A DNA stretch of 64,000 nt from Sphingomonas gei. GTDB taxonomy: Bacteria > Pseudomonadota > Alphaproteobacteria > Sphingomonadales > Sphingomonadaceae. A model generated the notes under the pieces. It saw nothing but the letters and a program-made list of their open reading frames with translations, was not told where the DNA came from and did no database searches. The DNA lies in NCBI RefSeq assembly GCF_004792685.1, contig NZ_SRXT01000003.1, positions 124,001 through 188,000 on the forward strand, read 5' to 3'. Within the stretch, counting starts at the first letter, position 1. Every line of letters begins with the position of its first letter. Position numbers and translations under genes: made by a program. Shown here in pieces: positions 9,017-17,834 of the stretch.

Positions 9017-9925
9017 ATGTCGCTCGCAGGTCGCGTCGCCATCGTCACCGGCGCAGGAGGCGGGCTTGGCCGCGCGCACGCACTCTATCTGGCGAGCAAG
9101 GGCGCCAGGGTGGTCGTCAACGATCTGGGAGACGCGGCCGAGCGCGTTGCCGCGGAAATCGTTGCGCACGGCGGCGAGGCATTGCCGCTGACCGGCTCGG
9201 TCTCGGACGAGGGGGCCATTGCCGAAACGGTCTCGGCGGTGATGGCTGCCTGGGGGCGGATCGACATCCTGGTAAACAATGCCGGAATCCTGCGCGACAA
9301 GAGTTTCGCCAAGATGACCATCGAGGACTTTCGACTGGTCGTAGACGTCCACCTTATGGGCGCGGCGATCTGCAGCAAGGCAGTGTGGGAAGTAATGCGC
9401 GCGCAGCAATATGGCCGCATCGTCATGACGACGTCCTCGTCGGGTCTCTACGGCAATTTCGGCCAGGCCAATTACGGCGCGGCGAAGATGGCTTTGGTGG
9501 GTCTGATGCAGACGCTCGCGATCGAGGGGGAGAAATACGGCATCCGCGTCAATTGCCTCGCTCCGACCGCGGCGACCCAGATGACCTCGGGCGTGCTCTC
9601 CGAAACCAGCCTGGCCGCGCTCGATCCCGCACTCGTCAGCCCGGGACTGCTCGCGCTCGTCGGGGATGACGCCCCGACGCGCGCGGTGCTGTGCGCCGGC
9701 GCGGGGCATTTCGCCACGGCGAACGTCACACTGACCGAAGGCGTCCATATCGGCGCAGGTGAGGGAGCGGGCGAAGAGCTGGTCGCGCGTTGGACCGAGA
9801 TCGCCGATCGGGAGGGCGAAATCGTACCCCGCTACGGCTTCACCCAGGCCGAGCGCGAACTGGCCAAGGCTGGCCTCGCCGAGCCGGTGACGGCAACAGC
9901 GGAGCGAGTCGCTCAGTCCGGATAA
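9017..9925 (+). CDS. SDR family, (3R)-hydroxyacyl-CoA dehydrogenase-like
   Basis: A 302-residue NAD(P)-dependent short-chain dehydrogenase. The cofactor motif TGAGGGLGRAHA near residue 13, NNAG, and the catalytic Ser/Tyr/Lys in TSSSGLYGNFGQANYGAAK are intact. The TGAGGGLGRAHAL and VVVNDLG stretches closely resemble the dehydrogenase part of peroxisomal multifunctional enzyme type 2, so it probably oxidises a hydroxyacyl-CoA made after the ligase step. The start at 9017 follows GGAG with a 6-base spacer; an ATG at 9005 is the alternative. A perfect TATAAT lies at 9001-9006 but has no matching -35, so whether it has its own promoter is unclear. Its end overlaps the convergent XRE regulator by 13 bases. 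Confidence 0.88.
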   Translation: MSLAGRVAIVTGAGGGLGRAHALYLASKGARVVVNDLGDAAERVAAEIVAHGGEALPLTGSVSDEGAIAETVSAVMAAWGRIDILVNNAGILRDKSFAKMTIEDFRLVVDVHLMGAAICSKAVWEVMRAQQYGRIVMTTSSSGLYGNFGQANYGAAKMALVGLMQTLAIEGEKYGIRVNCLAPTAATQMTSGVLSETSLAALDPALVSPGLLALVGDDAPTRAVLCAGAGHFATANVTLTEGVHIGAGEGAGEELVARWTEIADREGEIVPRYGFTQAERELAKAGLAEPVTATAERVAQSG

Positions 9926-10800
9926 TTGAGCGCCGTCACGACCTTCGTCAGGTTCGGGGTGCCGGCTGCGGTCAGCAGCAGATCGCCTCCGGCTTTCGCC
10001 GCACTCGGCCCGAAATCGCGGATCAGGTGCTGGCGCATCGCTTGGGAAACGATGGCGTCGTCCTGAACGAACTGGGGCCGGGTCATCAGCGAGGCGGCCT
10101 GGGCATCGTCCGCTTCCCTGTCGCCGGTCAGGTCGCCGATCCGCTCCATCACGATCGGATAGGCGGAGGGGTTTCGCATCGCGTTCCCCGCGGTCAGCAG
10201 GATGCCGTCCATCAGTACGATCTTGGGCGTCGTGACGATATTGAAGATCATGTAGCAGGGGAGGTGCCGCACGGTGTCCGTGGCGATCACGAACACCTGG
10301 CCTTCGATCGGCAATATCGATCCGACATAGCGCACATCGGGGCCGCCCAGCTCGAACCGCAGCAGCCCCGCGTCACCGAGTCGGATCATTCCGTGTTCGT
10401 GGAAATACCGGCCGGGCGCGATCACCGCAGGATGCGTCGCCCGCCAGAACCCTTCATAACCTTCGCCGCGCAGCCGGGTCGAGCCCAAGGCGGCGTCCAG
10501 CGTTTCCGCCGGAAGCTCGAGACCTGACGGACGCTCGCCGGGCGGGGTGATGAAGTCGACGCCGAACAGCGCCGCGAAGTCTGAGGGCGCGCGCTCCCAA
10601 TCCAGCAAGGTCAGCCCGGGTAGCTTCTCGGCGAGCAGGCGAGTCAGACGCTCGAGATTATGGGCCGAGGGACGGACCGTCCCGGACGCCCATCGCCCGA
10701 CCAGCGACTTGTCGACTTCGAGCTCGGCGGCGAGTCTTCCCCGGCTCATCGACAGCGCCTTCAGCGCCAGCGTGAGCCTGTCCCCAAAGCCGTTCGACAT
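9913..10800 (-). CDS. XRE/HTH transcriptional regulator with a C-terminal effector-type domain
   Basis: A 295-residue protein. Residues about 5-60 form a lambda-repressor-type helix-turn-helix (SRGRLAAELEVDKSLVGRW, then VRPSAHNLERLT). The rest, about 230 residues, is a mostly beta domain with FWRATHPAVIAPGRYFHEHG and YVGSILPIEGQVFVIATD that I do not recognise by name; it could bind a ligand. The start at 10800 is preceded by GGAGGGG. It is divergent from the giant autotransporter, and a 20-bp palindrome lies in the gap, so autoregulation and control of the autotransporter is the simplest model. Confidence 0.78.
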   Translation of the reverse strand: MSNGFGDRLTLALKALSMSRGRLAAELEVDKSLVGRWASGTVRPSAHNLERLTRLLAEKLPGLTLLDWERAPSDFAALFGVDFITPPGERPSGLELPAETLDAALGSTRLRGEGYEGFWRATHPAVIAPGRYFHEHGMIRLGDAGLLRFELGGPDVRYVGSILPIEGQVFVIATDTVRHLPCYMIFNIVTTPKIVLMDGILLTAGNAMRNPSAYPIVMERIGDLTGDREADDAQAASLMTRPQFVQDDAIVSQAMRQHLIRDFGPSAAKAGGDLLLTAAGTPNLTKVVTALNYPD

Positions 10801-10841
10801 CGCCTGCCCCTCCGATCCGGAGCCTGACCATGGATCGGGCG

Positions 10842-10861
10842 AAATGCAACCCGTTGCATTT
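10842..10861. promoter_or_regulatory. 20-bp palindrome in the regulator/autotransporter gap (putative operator)
   Basis: AAATGCAAC and GTTGCATTT are perfect 9-bp reverse complements around a CC centre. The site is 41 bp from the XRE regulator start and 150 bp from the autotransporter start. Each half contains TTGCAT, which could serve as a -35 on either strand, so bound repressor would block both promoters. Binding by the adjacent HTH protein is inferred. Confidence 0.6.
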
Positions 10862-11011
10862 TGGAGCAGCGTCCGGCGACGGAAGGTGCACCTGATCGCG
10901 AACCGCGCCCTGCTCCATCGAGCCGCGGTCCGGCTTCGGCTGCCACATCCGCCACCTGGCGATGTCGGCCACCGGTGCCGGGCGCCCAATCAGGAACAGG
11001 GATCCCGCATC

Positions 11012-14000
11012 ATGAACGTCCAGAAGACTCTCGCCCCTCCCGGCGCGCGCCGCCAGACCTCGCGGCTGGCCGCGCTGGCCGCCTCGGTCAGCTTCGCGGC
11101 GATCGCGTCGCCGGCTTTTGCGCAGTGCGTCGAAGGGCCGCCGGCCAACTTCACCTGCGCGGGCCAGACCGACGTGTCGCAGGTCATCACCGTCGATGAT
11201 GCGAAAGTGACTGCGACGCCGGCATTTGAAGTCGACACCAGCGGCAACGGCAACGGCCTCGCGCTCGACGTTAGCGGCGACGGCCTGATCAGCTATGAGG
11301 GCGGCGAAGCCTTTTCCGGCGCGGGCGTACGCTTCGCGACGACGGGGAGCAGCGGGCTGTCGGGCGGCGAACTCAGCATCTTCTCCAACGCAGATATTTT
11401 TGCCAATGGCACGCGCGGGCTTCGCCTCGAGAATAGCGGCGGCGGCGACACCGTGGCCAGCTGGCTCGGAACGATCTCGAACATCGGCGGCGACGGCGTC
11501 TTTTCCAGCAGCGATTTCGGCGGCGGCGATCTCAGCCTGATCGTCAAGGACGTCAGCGCGCGCGACGACGGGATCCGCATCGCCTATGGCGCGAACGGAT
11601 CGGTGGTCGTCACTGCGGTCGATGCGGTGTCCGGCCAGACCGGCGCGGGCGTGCGCATCATCGCGGGCGACGCCTCCGACGATGTCGACCTCACCGTCGG
11701 CGAGGTCACCGGCGGCACTTTCGGCATCATCGTCGACAGTACGGGCACCGATGTGGTCAAGGTCGACGCGGGCGGGACGGTAACGGGGCTGAGCGCCGAC
11801 GGGATCCGCGTCTCCGCTGGTGCCGATACGCTCGGAATCGATATTCGCGCCGCGCAGGTGAACGGGGCGACCAGCGGCATCACCGCCAGCAGCCTGGGCA
11901 GCGGAAACCTGTCCATCGTCGCGACCGGGCTGGTGACCGGGGCGACCGAGAACGGCATCTTCGCCTCGAGCCAAGGCCCCGTCGGCGACCTGTCGGTCAC
12001 CGCCACCGACGTGATCGGAGATACGGGCATCCGCACCTATAATAGCGGCGTCGGCGCCACCACGGTCATCGCGACCGGCACCGTAAGCGGCTTCGGCAAT
12101 GACGGGATCAACGTCCTCGGAGACGTCGCCACCACCGACATGCTGGTCGATGTGCATGACGTCGTGGGTGCGACCCAGGGCATTCGCGCCGAGAATCTTG
12201 GATCGGGCGACACGGTTGTGCGCGCCAGCGGGCTGGTGACGTCGGCATCGACCGGCATTTCGATCCTCACGACCGCCGCGAGCCAGAGCGCATCGATCGA
12301 GGCCGTCGACGTGACCAGCGACACCACCGCCATCACCTTGACGCACGAAGGCATCGGGCTTGCGCAGGTGAACGCGACCGGAAACCTCGTCGGCACCCTG
12401 GGCAGCGGCATCTCGGTCGCCGCCGGCATGGGGGCGACCGATATCCGGGTCACCGCCGTCAATGTGACCGGCGGCAATTTCGGCATCTACACCCGCAACG
12501 AAGGCACCGGCGAGACCTTCATCGCCGTCACCGGGCTCGTCGTGGCCAGCGGATCCAGCCCCTATGGCTATGGCATCCTCGCGCAGAATCGCGAGGGAAC
12601 GACGACCGACCTCCTCCTGCGCGCAGCCGAGGTCCAGTCAAGCCGATATGGCATCGTTGCGGAGAGTGACGGGTCGGGGACGATGACCGTGCTCGCCGAC
12701 AAGGTGACCGGCCAGACCGCGGCTGCCGTGCGGGTCTATGCCGAAGAGGCGGTCAGCGCCGTCAATGTCAGCATCGGCGAGGCGACCGGCGGCACCACTG
12801 GCATCGAAGTCTTCAACCTGGCGAGCGGGTTCGCCAGCATCCAGGCGACCGGGACCGTCACCGGGCTGACCGAGTTCGGCATCTCGGTCACCGCCGGCGA
12901 CAATTCCACAGGCGTCGATGTCCGCGCGAACCAGGTCAACGGCGCCACTGCCGGGATCGCGGTGGTCAACAACGGCGGCGGCGACACCTCCATCACCGCC
13001 ACCGGGACGGTCGCGAGCAGCGCGGGCTATGGCATCGTCGCGACCAACGATTCCTCCGCGAACGCGATCTCGATCACTGCGACCGACGTCATCGGCCAGT
13101 ACGGCATCCTCGCGAGCAATTTCGGCAGCGGAGCGACCAGCGCCACTTCGACCGGCGATGTGGTCGGCTATGCCTTTGACGGCATCCGCCTCGGCAACGC
13201 AGGCACGGGGACCGACCTGTTCGTCGACGTCAACAATGTCGAAGGGCAGGATCGCGGGATCAACCTCCTCAATGACGGGACTGGCTTCACCGCGGTGCGC
13301 GCCAGCGGCTCGGTCACCGGCACCGTCGGCAGCGGCATCGCGATCGACACCGGCGTCGCGGCGCAGGACGTCACCGTCGGGGTGGTGGACGTGTCCGGCA
13401 TCTCGGGCATCGTCGTCGGCAATCATGGTCTGGGCTCGACCCGCATCGCCGCAGCGGGCACCGTCACCGGCGTTTCCGGCAACGCGATCGAGGTGCTGGC
13501 CGACACGCTGGCAGGCGAAGTCGAAATCGACGTGGCGGAGGTTACCGGCTCCACCGGCGGCGTGATAGTCACCAATTTCGGCACCGGATCGACCAACGTC
13601 ACGGCGACCGGGACGGTCAGCGCGCTCGCGGCCGACGGCTTCGGGATCAGCGTGGTCGGCGGCACCGGCTCGACCGATATCCGCATCGCCGCGGCCGATG
13701 TCATCGGCAATGCGCGCGGCGTGCATGCCGAGAATGACGGCAGCGGCGGCACCGTCATCGCAAGCACCGGGCTGGTAACGGGCGGCAATGATTTCGGCAT
13801 CTTCGCCCGCAATGGCGGCGGCGCCACCGACCTGACGATTCTCGCCAACGCGGTGCAAGGCGCGGAGGACGGAATCGCCACCCAGCATACCGGTCTCGGC
13901 GCGACCAGCATCACCGCCGCCAAGGTAACCGGCCAGACCGGCGCCGGCGTGCGCACCGATGCGAGCGGGACTGCCGGCGATGTCGTCCTCGCGCTCGGCG

Positions 14001-16882
14001 AGGTGAGCGGCGGCACCTATGGCGTGCTGCTCACCAATTACGGCATGGGCAACACTGCAGTGGAGACGACCGGATCGGTCACCGCGCTGGTCGATGCGGG
14101 CCTCGCGATCGAGAACGGTCCGACAGCCACCGGCATAGATCTGCGCGCGGCGCAGGTGACCGGCGCGACCTATGGCATCCAGGTCGACAATCTCGGCACC
14201 GGCAACACTGCGATTGCCGCCACCGGGCCGGTCGCAGCGACGGCGGGCTGGGGCGTGATCGCCTATAATGCCGCCACCGCGAACGACCTGTCGATCGCCA
14301 CCGCCGCCGTCACCGGCCAGCTCGGCATCTTCGCGTTCAACGAGGGGCTGGGATCGACCGCGGTCGTATCGACCGGCACCGTGACCGGCACGGCCGCGAC
14401 CGGGATCGACGTCCGCGCCGGTACGGTCGCGCAGGATGTGCGGGTAGAGGCGGTCAACGTCACCGGTACCTCGGGCATCACCGTCCAGAATTTCGGACAG
14501 GGCGCGGCGAGCATCGGCGCCGGCGGAACCGTCACCAGCACTGCCGCGACGGGCACTGGCATCGGCGTGGCAAGCGGGACCGGATCGACCGACATCCGCG
14601 TGGCGGCAGTGGCGGTGGCAGGCGGCGAGCGTGGCATCGACACGGTCAACAACGGCACCGGCGAGACGCTGATCGCCGCGACCGGTCTGGTCTCGGGCAG
14701 CCAGTTCGGCATCCGCGCCGAGAACAATGCGGGCGCGACCAACCTGACCATCCGCGCGGCGGCAATCAACAGCGGCGGCAGCGGCATCGTCGCCGAGAAT
14801 GACGGCAGCGGGCGCACGACTGTCCTCGCCGGCGGCACGGTCAGCGCGCTTGGTGAGGCGGGCATCGGCGCTTCCGCCGGCGCCACGGCCGGCGATGTAT
14901 CGGTCGAGGCGGGGGCCGTCTCCGGGGGTCTCGTCGGCATCTTCGTCAACAATGGCGGCACCGGCACGACGTCGATCGTCGGCACCGGGCCAGTCACTGG
15001 AGGCGATCTGGGCATCCGTGCGTCTGCCGGTGCCACCGCGGGCGACATCGTCATCGAAGCCGGCAACGCGTCGGGCGGGTCCAGCGGCATCTCCGCCGTG
15101 AATTTCGGGCTGGGCGACACCCGGATCACCATCGGCGGCATCGTGCAGGGCGGAACGCGGGGGATCGAGGCATTCTCCGAGGGCAACCAGCAGGTTGTGA
15201 TCGTCAACAACGGCACGATCCGCAACACCTCGGGGCTGGGATCCGCACGGGCGATCAGCGCGAGCGGCGGGGGCGTCGCGATCGGCAATTCCGGCACCTT
15301 GCTCGGCACCGTCGAGCTCGCCGGCGACTCCAGTTTGCTGCTCAATTCCGGCAGCTGGCGGAGCACCGGCGGCACCAGCAATTTCGCGACGCTCGACGAT
15401 ACGCTGCTCAACACCAGCACGGGCACGATCGTCGGCGGCGTGTTGGCGGCGACGGCGGAAACCAGCGTCTGGCAGGGGCTCGAACGCTTCCAGCAAAATG
15501 GCGTGCTCAGGCTGCAGGACGGCGGCGCCGGCGATATGATCCAGACCTCGGCAGCCACGACCTTCGCCAACGGCTCGTTGCTGTCGGTGGACATTGCCGG
15601 GCTGAACGCAGCGGACAGTTTCCACACCACCGGCAAGGTCACGATCGAGGCGGGCAGCAGGCTGCAGGCCGTCACCAACCAGCCGCTCATGCTGCACGGC
15701 AAGCATGTCGTGGTCCAGGCCGATGGCGGGCTCACCGGCCAGTTCGTCTTCGAGGACCAATTGATCACCGCCTTTGCCGGGCTTCGCGATGGCTATACTG
15801 CGACGTCGGCATTCCTCGAATTCGCCCAGATGAAGGCGCTGGCAAGTGCAGGGCTCACGCCCAACCAGAAGGCGGCCGCCGGGGGTGCCGACAGTCTGCC
15901 GGACGGCAATGCGGTCAAGGACGCGCTGCTGCTGCTGCCGACCGACGCGGCGGCGCAGGCGGCCTTCGACCAGCTCTCGGGCGAAATCCATCCGTCCGCG
16001 CGCAACGCGATGGTCGAGGATAGCCGGCTGATCCGGACTGCAATCCTGGACCGCCTCGGCGATGGCGAGCCGGGCTCGGCACTCTGGGGCCGCCTGTTCG
16101 CCACTTCCGGCGTCAGCGACGGCGACTATAACGCCGCCGAACTCGACCGCGACACCAAGGGTGGCATGATCGGACTGGACCGCAGCTTCGGCTCGGTGAC
16201 CGTCGGCGTGGCGGGGGGCTGGTCCGACACCAAGCTCCGCATCGCGCGCCGCGACAGCAACGGCTCGATCGAGAGCATTCAGGGCATGGTCTATGCCGGG
16301 GGCCGCTTCGGCGGGTTCGGACTGCGGGGCGGGGTGGGCTATGCCAGGACCTCGACCGAGACGACGCGGCGCATCGCGTTCCAGGGGTTCAGTGCGTCGC
16401 CGACTGCCGACTATGACGGCTCGGTGCTTCAGGGCTTTGTCGAGACGGGCTATCGGCTGTCGGTGGGCGGCGGATATTTCGAGCCATTCGCAGGCCTGTC
16501 CGCCATTCGCGCCAAGACCGATGCCTTTACCGAAGCCGGCGGGCCCGCCGCGCTTTCGGGCGGGGCGATAAGCGAAAGGACGATGCGCTCGACGCTGGGC
16601 GCGCGGTTCGAAACCAGCGCGGCGGGGGCCTTGTCGCTGCGCGGCACGGCCGGGTGGAGCCATGGCTGGGGCGATCTGGATCCGGTCGGCCGTCACGCCT
16701 TTGCCGGCGGAACGCCCTTCGATATTCTGGGCACCGCCGGATCGAAGGACGCCGGCGTGCTCGACGCGGAGGCGCGGTATCGGCTCTCCCCGAACGTTAC
16801 ACTGAGCATCGGCTATAACGGCGTCCTAGGCGCCGGAAATGCCGATCATGCTATCACCGGAGCCTTTAAAATCGTCTTCTGA
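11012..16882 (+). CDS. Type V autotransporter with repetitive beta-helical passenger
   Basis: A 1956-residue surface protein. It begins with a long signal peptide (basic RRQTSR stretch, hydrophobic core, cleavage near AFA-QC, residue 35). Residues about 60-1480 are a low-complexity passenger of roughly 45-50-residue units of the form ATG-x-VTG-x-GI, rich in Gly, Thr, Val and Ala and nearly free of Cys, as expected for a stacked beta-helix. Residues about 1688-1956 (SALWGRLFATSG onward) are the autotransporter beta-barrel, ending in the typical terminal Phe (AFKIVF). The start at 11012 has only a weak AGGGATC upstream; the frame runs further up, through the regulatory gap, without coding support. 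An adhesin or biofilm role is plausible; no enzymatic motif is visible. Confidence 0.9.
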   Translation: MNVQKTLAPPGARRQTSRLAALAASVSFAAIASPAFAQCVEGPPANFTCAGQTDVSQVITVDDAKVTATPAFEVDTSGNGNGLALDVSGDGLISYEGGEAFSGAGVRFATTGSSGLSGGELSIFSNADIFANGTRGLRLENSGGGDTVASWLGTISNIGGDGVFSSSDFGGGDLSLIVKDVSARDDGIRIAYGANGSVVVTAVDAVSGQTGAGVRIIAGDASDDVDLTVGEVTGGTFGIIVDSTGTDVVKVDAGGTVTGLSADGIRVSAGADTLGIDIRAAQVNGATSGITASSLGSGNLSIVATGLVTGATENGIFASSQGPVGDLSVTATDVIGDTGIRTYNSGVGATTVIATGTVSGFGNDGINVLGDVATTDMLVDVHDVVGATQGIRAENLGSGDTVVRASGLVTSASTGISILTTAASQSASIEAVDVTSDTTAITLTHEGIGLAQVNATGNLVGTLGSGISVAAGMGATDIRVTAVNVTGGNFGIYTRNEGTGETFIAVTGLVVASGSSPYGYGILAQNREGTTTDLLLRAAEVQSSRYGIVAESDGSGTMTVLADKVTGQTAAAVRVYAEEAVSAVNVSIGEATGGTTGIEVFNLASGFASIQATGTVTGLTEFGISVTAGDNSTGVDVRANQVNGATAGIAVVNNGGGDTSITATGTVASSAGYGIVATNDSSANAISITATDVIGQYGILASNFGSGATSATSTGDVVGYAFDGIRLGNAGTGTDLFVDVNNVEGQDRGINLLNDGTGFTAVRASGSVTGTVGSGIAIDTGVAAQDVTVGVVDVSGISGIVVGNHGLGSTRIAAAGTVTGVSGNAIEVLADTLAGEVEIDVAEVTGSTGGVIVTNFGTGSTNVTATGTVSALAADGFGISVVGGTGSTDIRIAAADVIGNARGVHAENDGSGGTVIASTGLVTGGNDFGIFARNGGGATDLTILANAVQGAEDGIATQHTGLGATSITAAKVTGQTGAGVRTDASGTAGDVVLALGEVSGGTYGVLLTNYGMGNTAVETTGSVTALVDAGLAIENGPTATGIDLRAAQVTGATYGIQVDNLGTGNTAIAATGPVAATAGWGVIAYNAATANDLSIATAAVTGQLGIFAFNEGLGSTAVVSTGTVTGTAATGIDVRAGTVAQDVRVEAVNVTGTSGITVQNFGQGAASIGAGGTVTSTAATGTGIGVASGTGSTDIRVAAVAVAGGERGIDTVNNGTGETLIAATGLVSGSQFGIRAENNAGATNLTIRAAAINSGGSGIVAENDGSGRTTVLAGGTVSALGEAGIGASAGATAGDVSVEAGAVSGGLVGIFVNNGGTGTTSIVGTGPVTGGDLGIRASAGATAGDIVIEAGNASGGSSGISAVNFGLGDTRITIGGIVQGGTRGIEAFSEGNQQVVIVNNGTIRNTSGLGSARAISASGGGVAIGNSGTLLGTVELAGDSSLLLNSGSWRSTGGTSNFATLDDTLLNTSTGTIVGGVLAATAETSVWQGLERFQQNGVLRLQDGGAGDMIQTSAATTFANGSLLSVDIAGLNAADSFHTTGKVTIEAGSRLQAVTNQPLMLHGKHVVVQADGGLTGQFVFEDQLITAFAGLRDGYTATSAFLEFAQMKALASAGLTPNQKAAAGGADSLPDGNAVKDALLLLPTDAAAQAAFDQLSGEIHPSARNAMVEDSRLIRTAILDRLGDGEPGSALWGRLFATSGVSDGDYNAAELDRDTKGGMIGLDRSFGSVTVGVAGGWSDTKLRIARRDSNGSIESIQGMVYAGGRFGGFGLRGGVGYARTSTETTRRIAFQGFSASPTADYDGSVLQGFVETGYRLSVGGGYFEPFAGLSAIRAKTDAFTEAGGPAALSGGAISERTMRSTLGARFETSAAGALSLRGTAGWSHGWGDLDPVGRHAFAGGTPFDILGTAGSKDAGVLDAEARYRLSPNVTLSIGYNGVLGAGNADHAITGAFKIVF
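11840..15130 (+). repeat. Tandem and higher-order repeats in the autotransporter passenger
   Basis: Besides the roughly 48-residue unit, a larger unit recurs: RAAQVNGATSGI at 11846, RANQVNGATAGI at 12923 and RAAQVTGATYGI at 14144, each followed by the same order of sub-units (TATDVIG or equivalent, then a VD/EAV-type strand, then RASG or AAGG). Spacings are 1077 and 1221 bases, i.e. about 359 and 407 residues. Such nested repeats favour recombination-driven length change. Confidence 0.75.
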
Positions 16883-16925
16883 CGGTCGGCACCGGCGGGC
16901 AGGTCCGTTCCTGAACCTGTCCGGC

Positions 16926-16956
16926 CCTCCGGGCGGCATCCGGTGCCGCCCGGAGG
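16926..16956. terminator. Strong hairpin between convergent genes
   Basis: A perfect 13-bp stem (CCTCCGGGCGGCA against TGCCGCCCGGAGG) with a 5-base loop, lying between the autotransporter stop and the convergent SDR stop. No T-run follows on either strand, so it is a hairpin that may act as a bidirectional or Rho-assisted terminator. Confidence 0.55.
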
Positions 16957-16978
16957 ATTGATATGGCGGCTGTTTTGC

Positions 16979-17704
16979 CTACATGTTCGCGGCGGTCGGG
17001 CGCACGATGATTTCGTTGACGTCGACGCCCTCGGGCTGTTCGAGTGCGAAGCGGATCGCGCGGGCGATCGCGTCCGGCGTCAGCGACTTCTTGCGCCATT
17101 CCTTGAGGCCAGCCGCTATCGCCGGGTCGGTGATGTCGTTCCCCAGTTCGGTCGCGACGACGCCGGGCGAGATGATCGTCGCGCGGATCTCGTCATGCTC
17201 CAGTCGCAACCCCTCGGTTATCGCCCACACCGCATATTTGGTCGCGCAATAGACCGCGGCCGACGGCAGCACGAGATGCGCGCCAATCGACGCGACGTTG
17301 ACGACATGCCCGCTTTGCTGCGCCACGAAGCGCGGTAGCACTGCCGCGATGCCGTTCAGCACGCCGTGCACGTTGACGTCGATCATCCGGGTCCATTCGT
17401 CGCGCTTGAGCGCGGCGAGCGGCGAGAGCGGCATCACACCGGCATTGTTGATCAGCACGTCCACGCGCCCGAACCGCGCCTCCGCAGCGGCGACGAAAGC
17501 CTCGAAGTTCGCCGCATCGGTGACGTCAAGTTCTTGCCACGCAACGTCTCCGCCCAGCTCCGCCGCCAGTGCCGCCAGCCGCTCGCCGCGCCGCGCGCCG
17601 ATGAACAGTCTTGCGCCCGTCGCAGCCAGCTCGCGCACCGTCGCCTCGCCGATGCCGCTCGATGCGCCGCTGATCAATACGGTCTTGTCGATGATGCCAG
17701 TCAT
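16979..17704 (-). CDS. SDR-family oxidoreductase
   Basis: A 241-residue short-chain dehydrogenase. The TGxxxGxG-type cofactor motif is SGASSGIGEA (residues 10-19), followed by NNAGVMPLSP and the catalytic Ser in VASIGAH with Tyr and Lys in AVYCATKYA. The Arg-rich GARRGERL after strand 2 suggests NADP preference. The start at 17704 has AAGGA at a good distance; an extension to 17734 would add ten residues. It is transcribed away from an AraC-type regulator, a pairing in which the regulator usually controls the reductase. Substrate unknown; an aldehyde, ketone or quinone reductase role would fit. Confidence 0.88.
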   Translation of the reverse strand: MTGIIDKTVLISGASSGIGEATVRELAATGARLFIGARRGERLAALAAELGGDVAWQELDVTDAANFEAFVAAAEARFGRVDVLINNAGVMPLSPLAALKRDEWTRMIDVNVHGVLNGIAAVLPRFVAQQSGHVVNVASIGAHLVLPSAAVYCATKYAVWAITEGLRLEHDEIRATIISPGVVATELGNDITDPAIAAGLKEWRKKSLTPDAIARAIRFALEQPEGVDVNEIIVRPTAANM

Positions 17705-17717
17705 GGTCGTTCCTTCT

Positions 17718-17733
17718 TGTTGGGCCCCCAACA
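17718..17733. promoter_or_regulatory. 16-bp inverted repeat in the SDR/AraC gap
   Basis: TGTTGGG and CCCAACA form 7-bp arms around CC. The site is 14 bp upstream of the SDR start and about 100 bp upstream of the AraC start. It may be an operator or a 5' UTR hairpin of the SDR transcript; sequence alone cannot decide. Confidence 0.35.
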
Positions 17734-17834
17734 TGCGCCGACCGGGCTTGAGCAGTTAGAGCGATCCGGCGAAGAGTTTGCACGATCCTCTGAATCGGCG
17801 GTTGCGGCTTGCCTGCTTGCCTGGTCTGGTGAAC

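Noticed and set aside
10547..11011. In-frame extension of the autotransporter upstream of its signal peptide
   Set aside because: It would run through the divergent regulator gene and the palindrome; the signal peptide starts cleanly at 11012.
12638..16696. A 1352-codon minus-strand frame opposite the autotransporter
   Set aside because: Same explanation: an antisense shadow of a repetitive GC-rich gene, with no ribosome site or domain.
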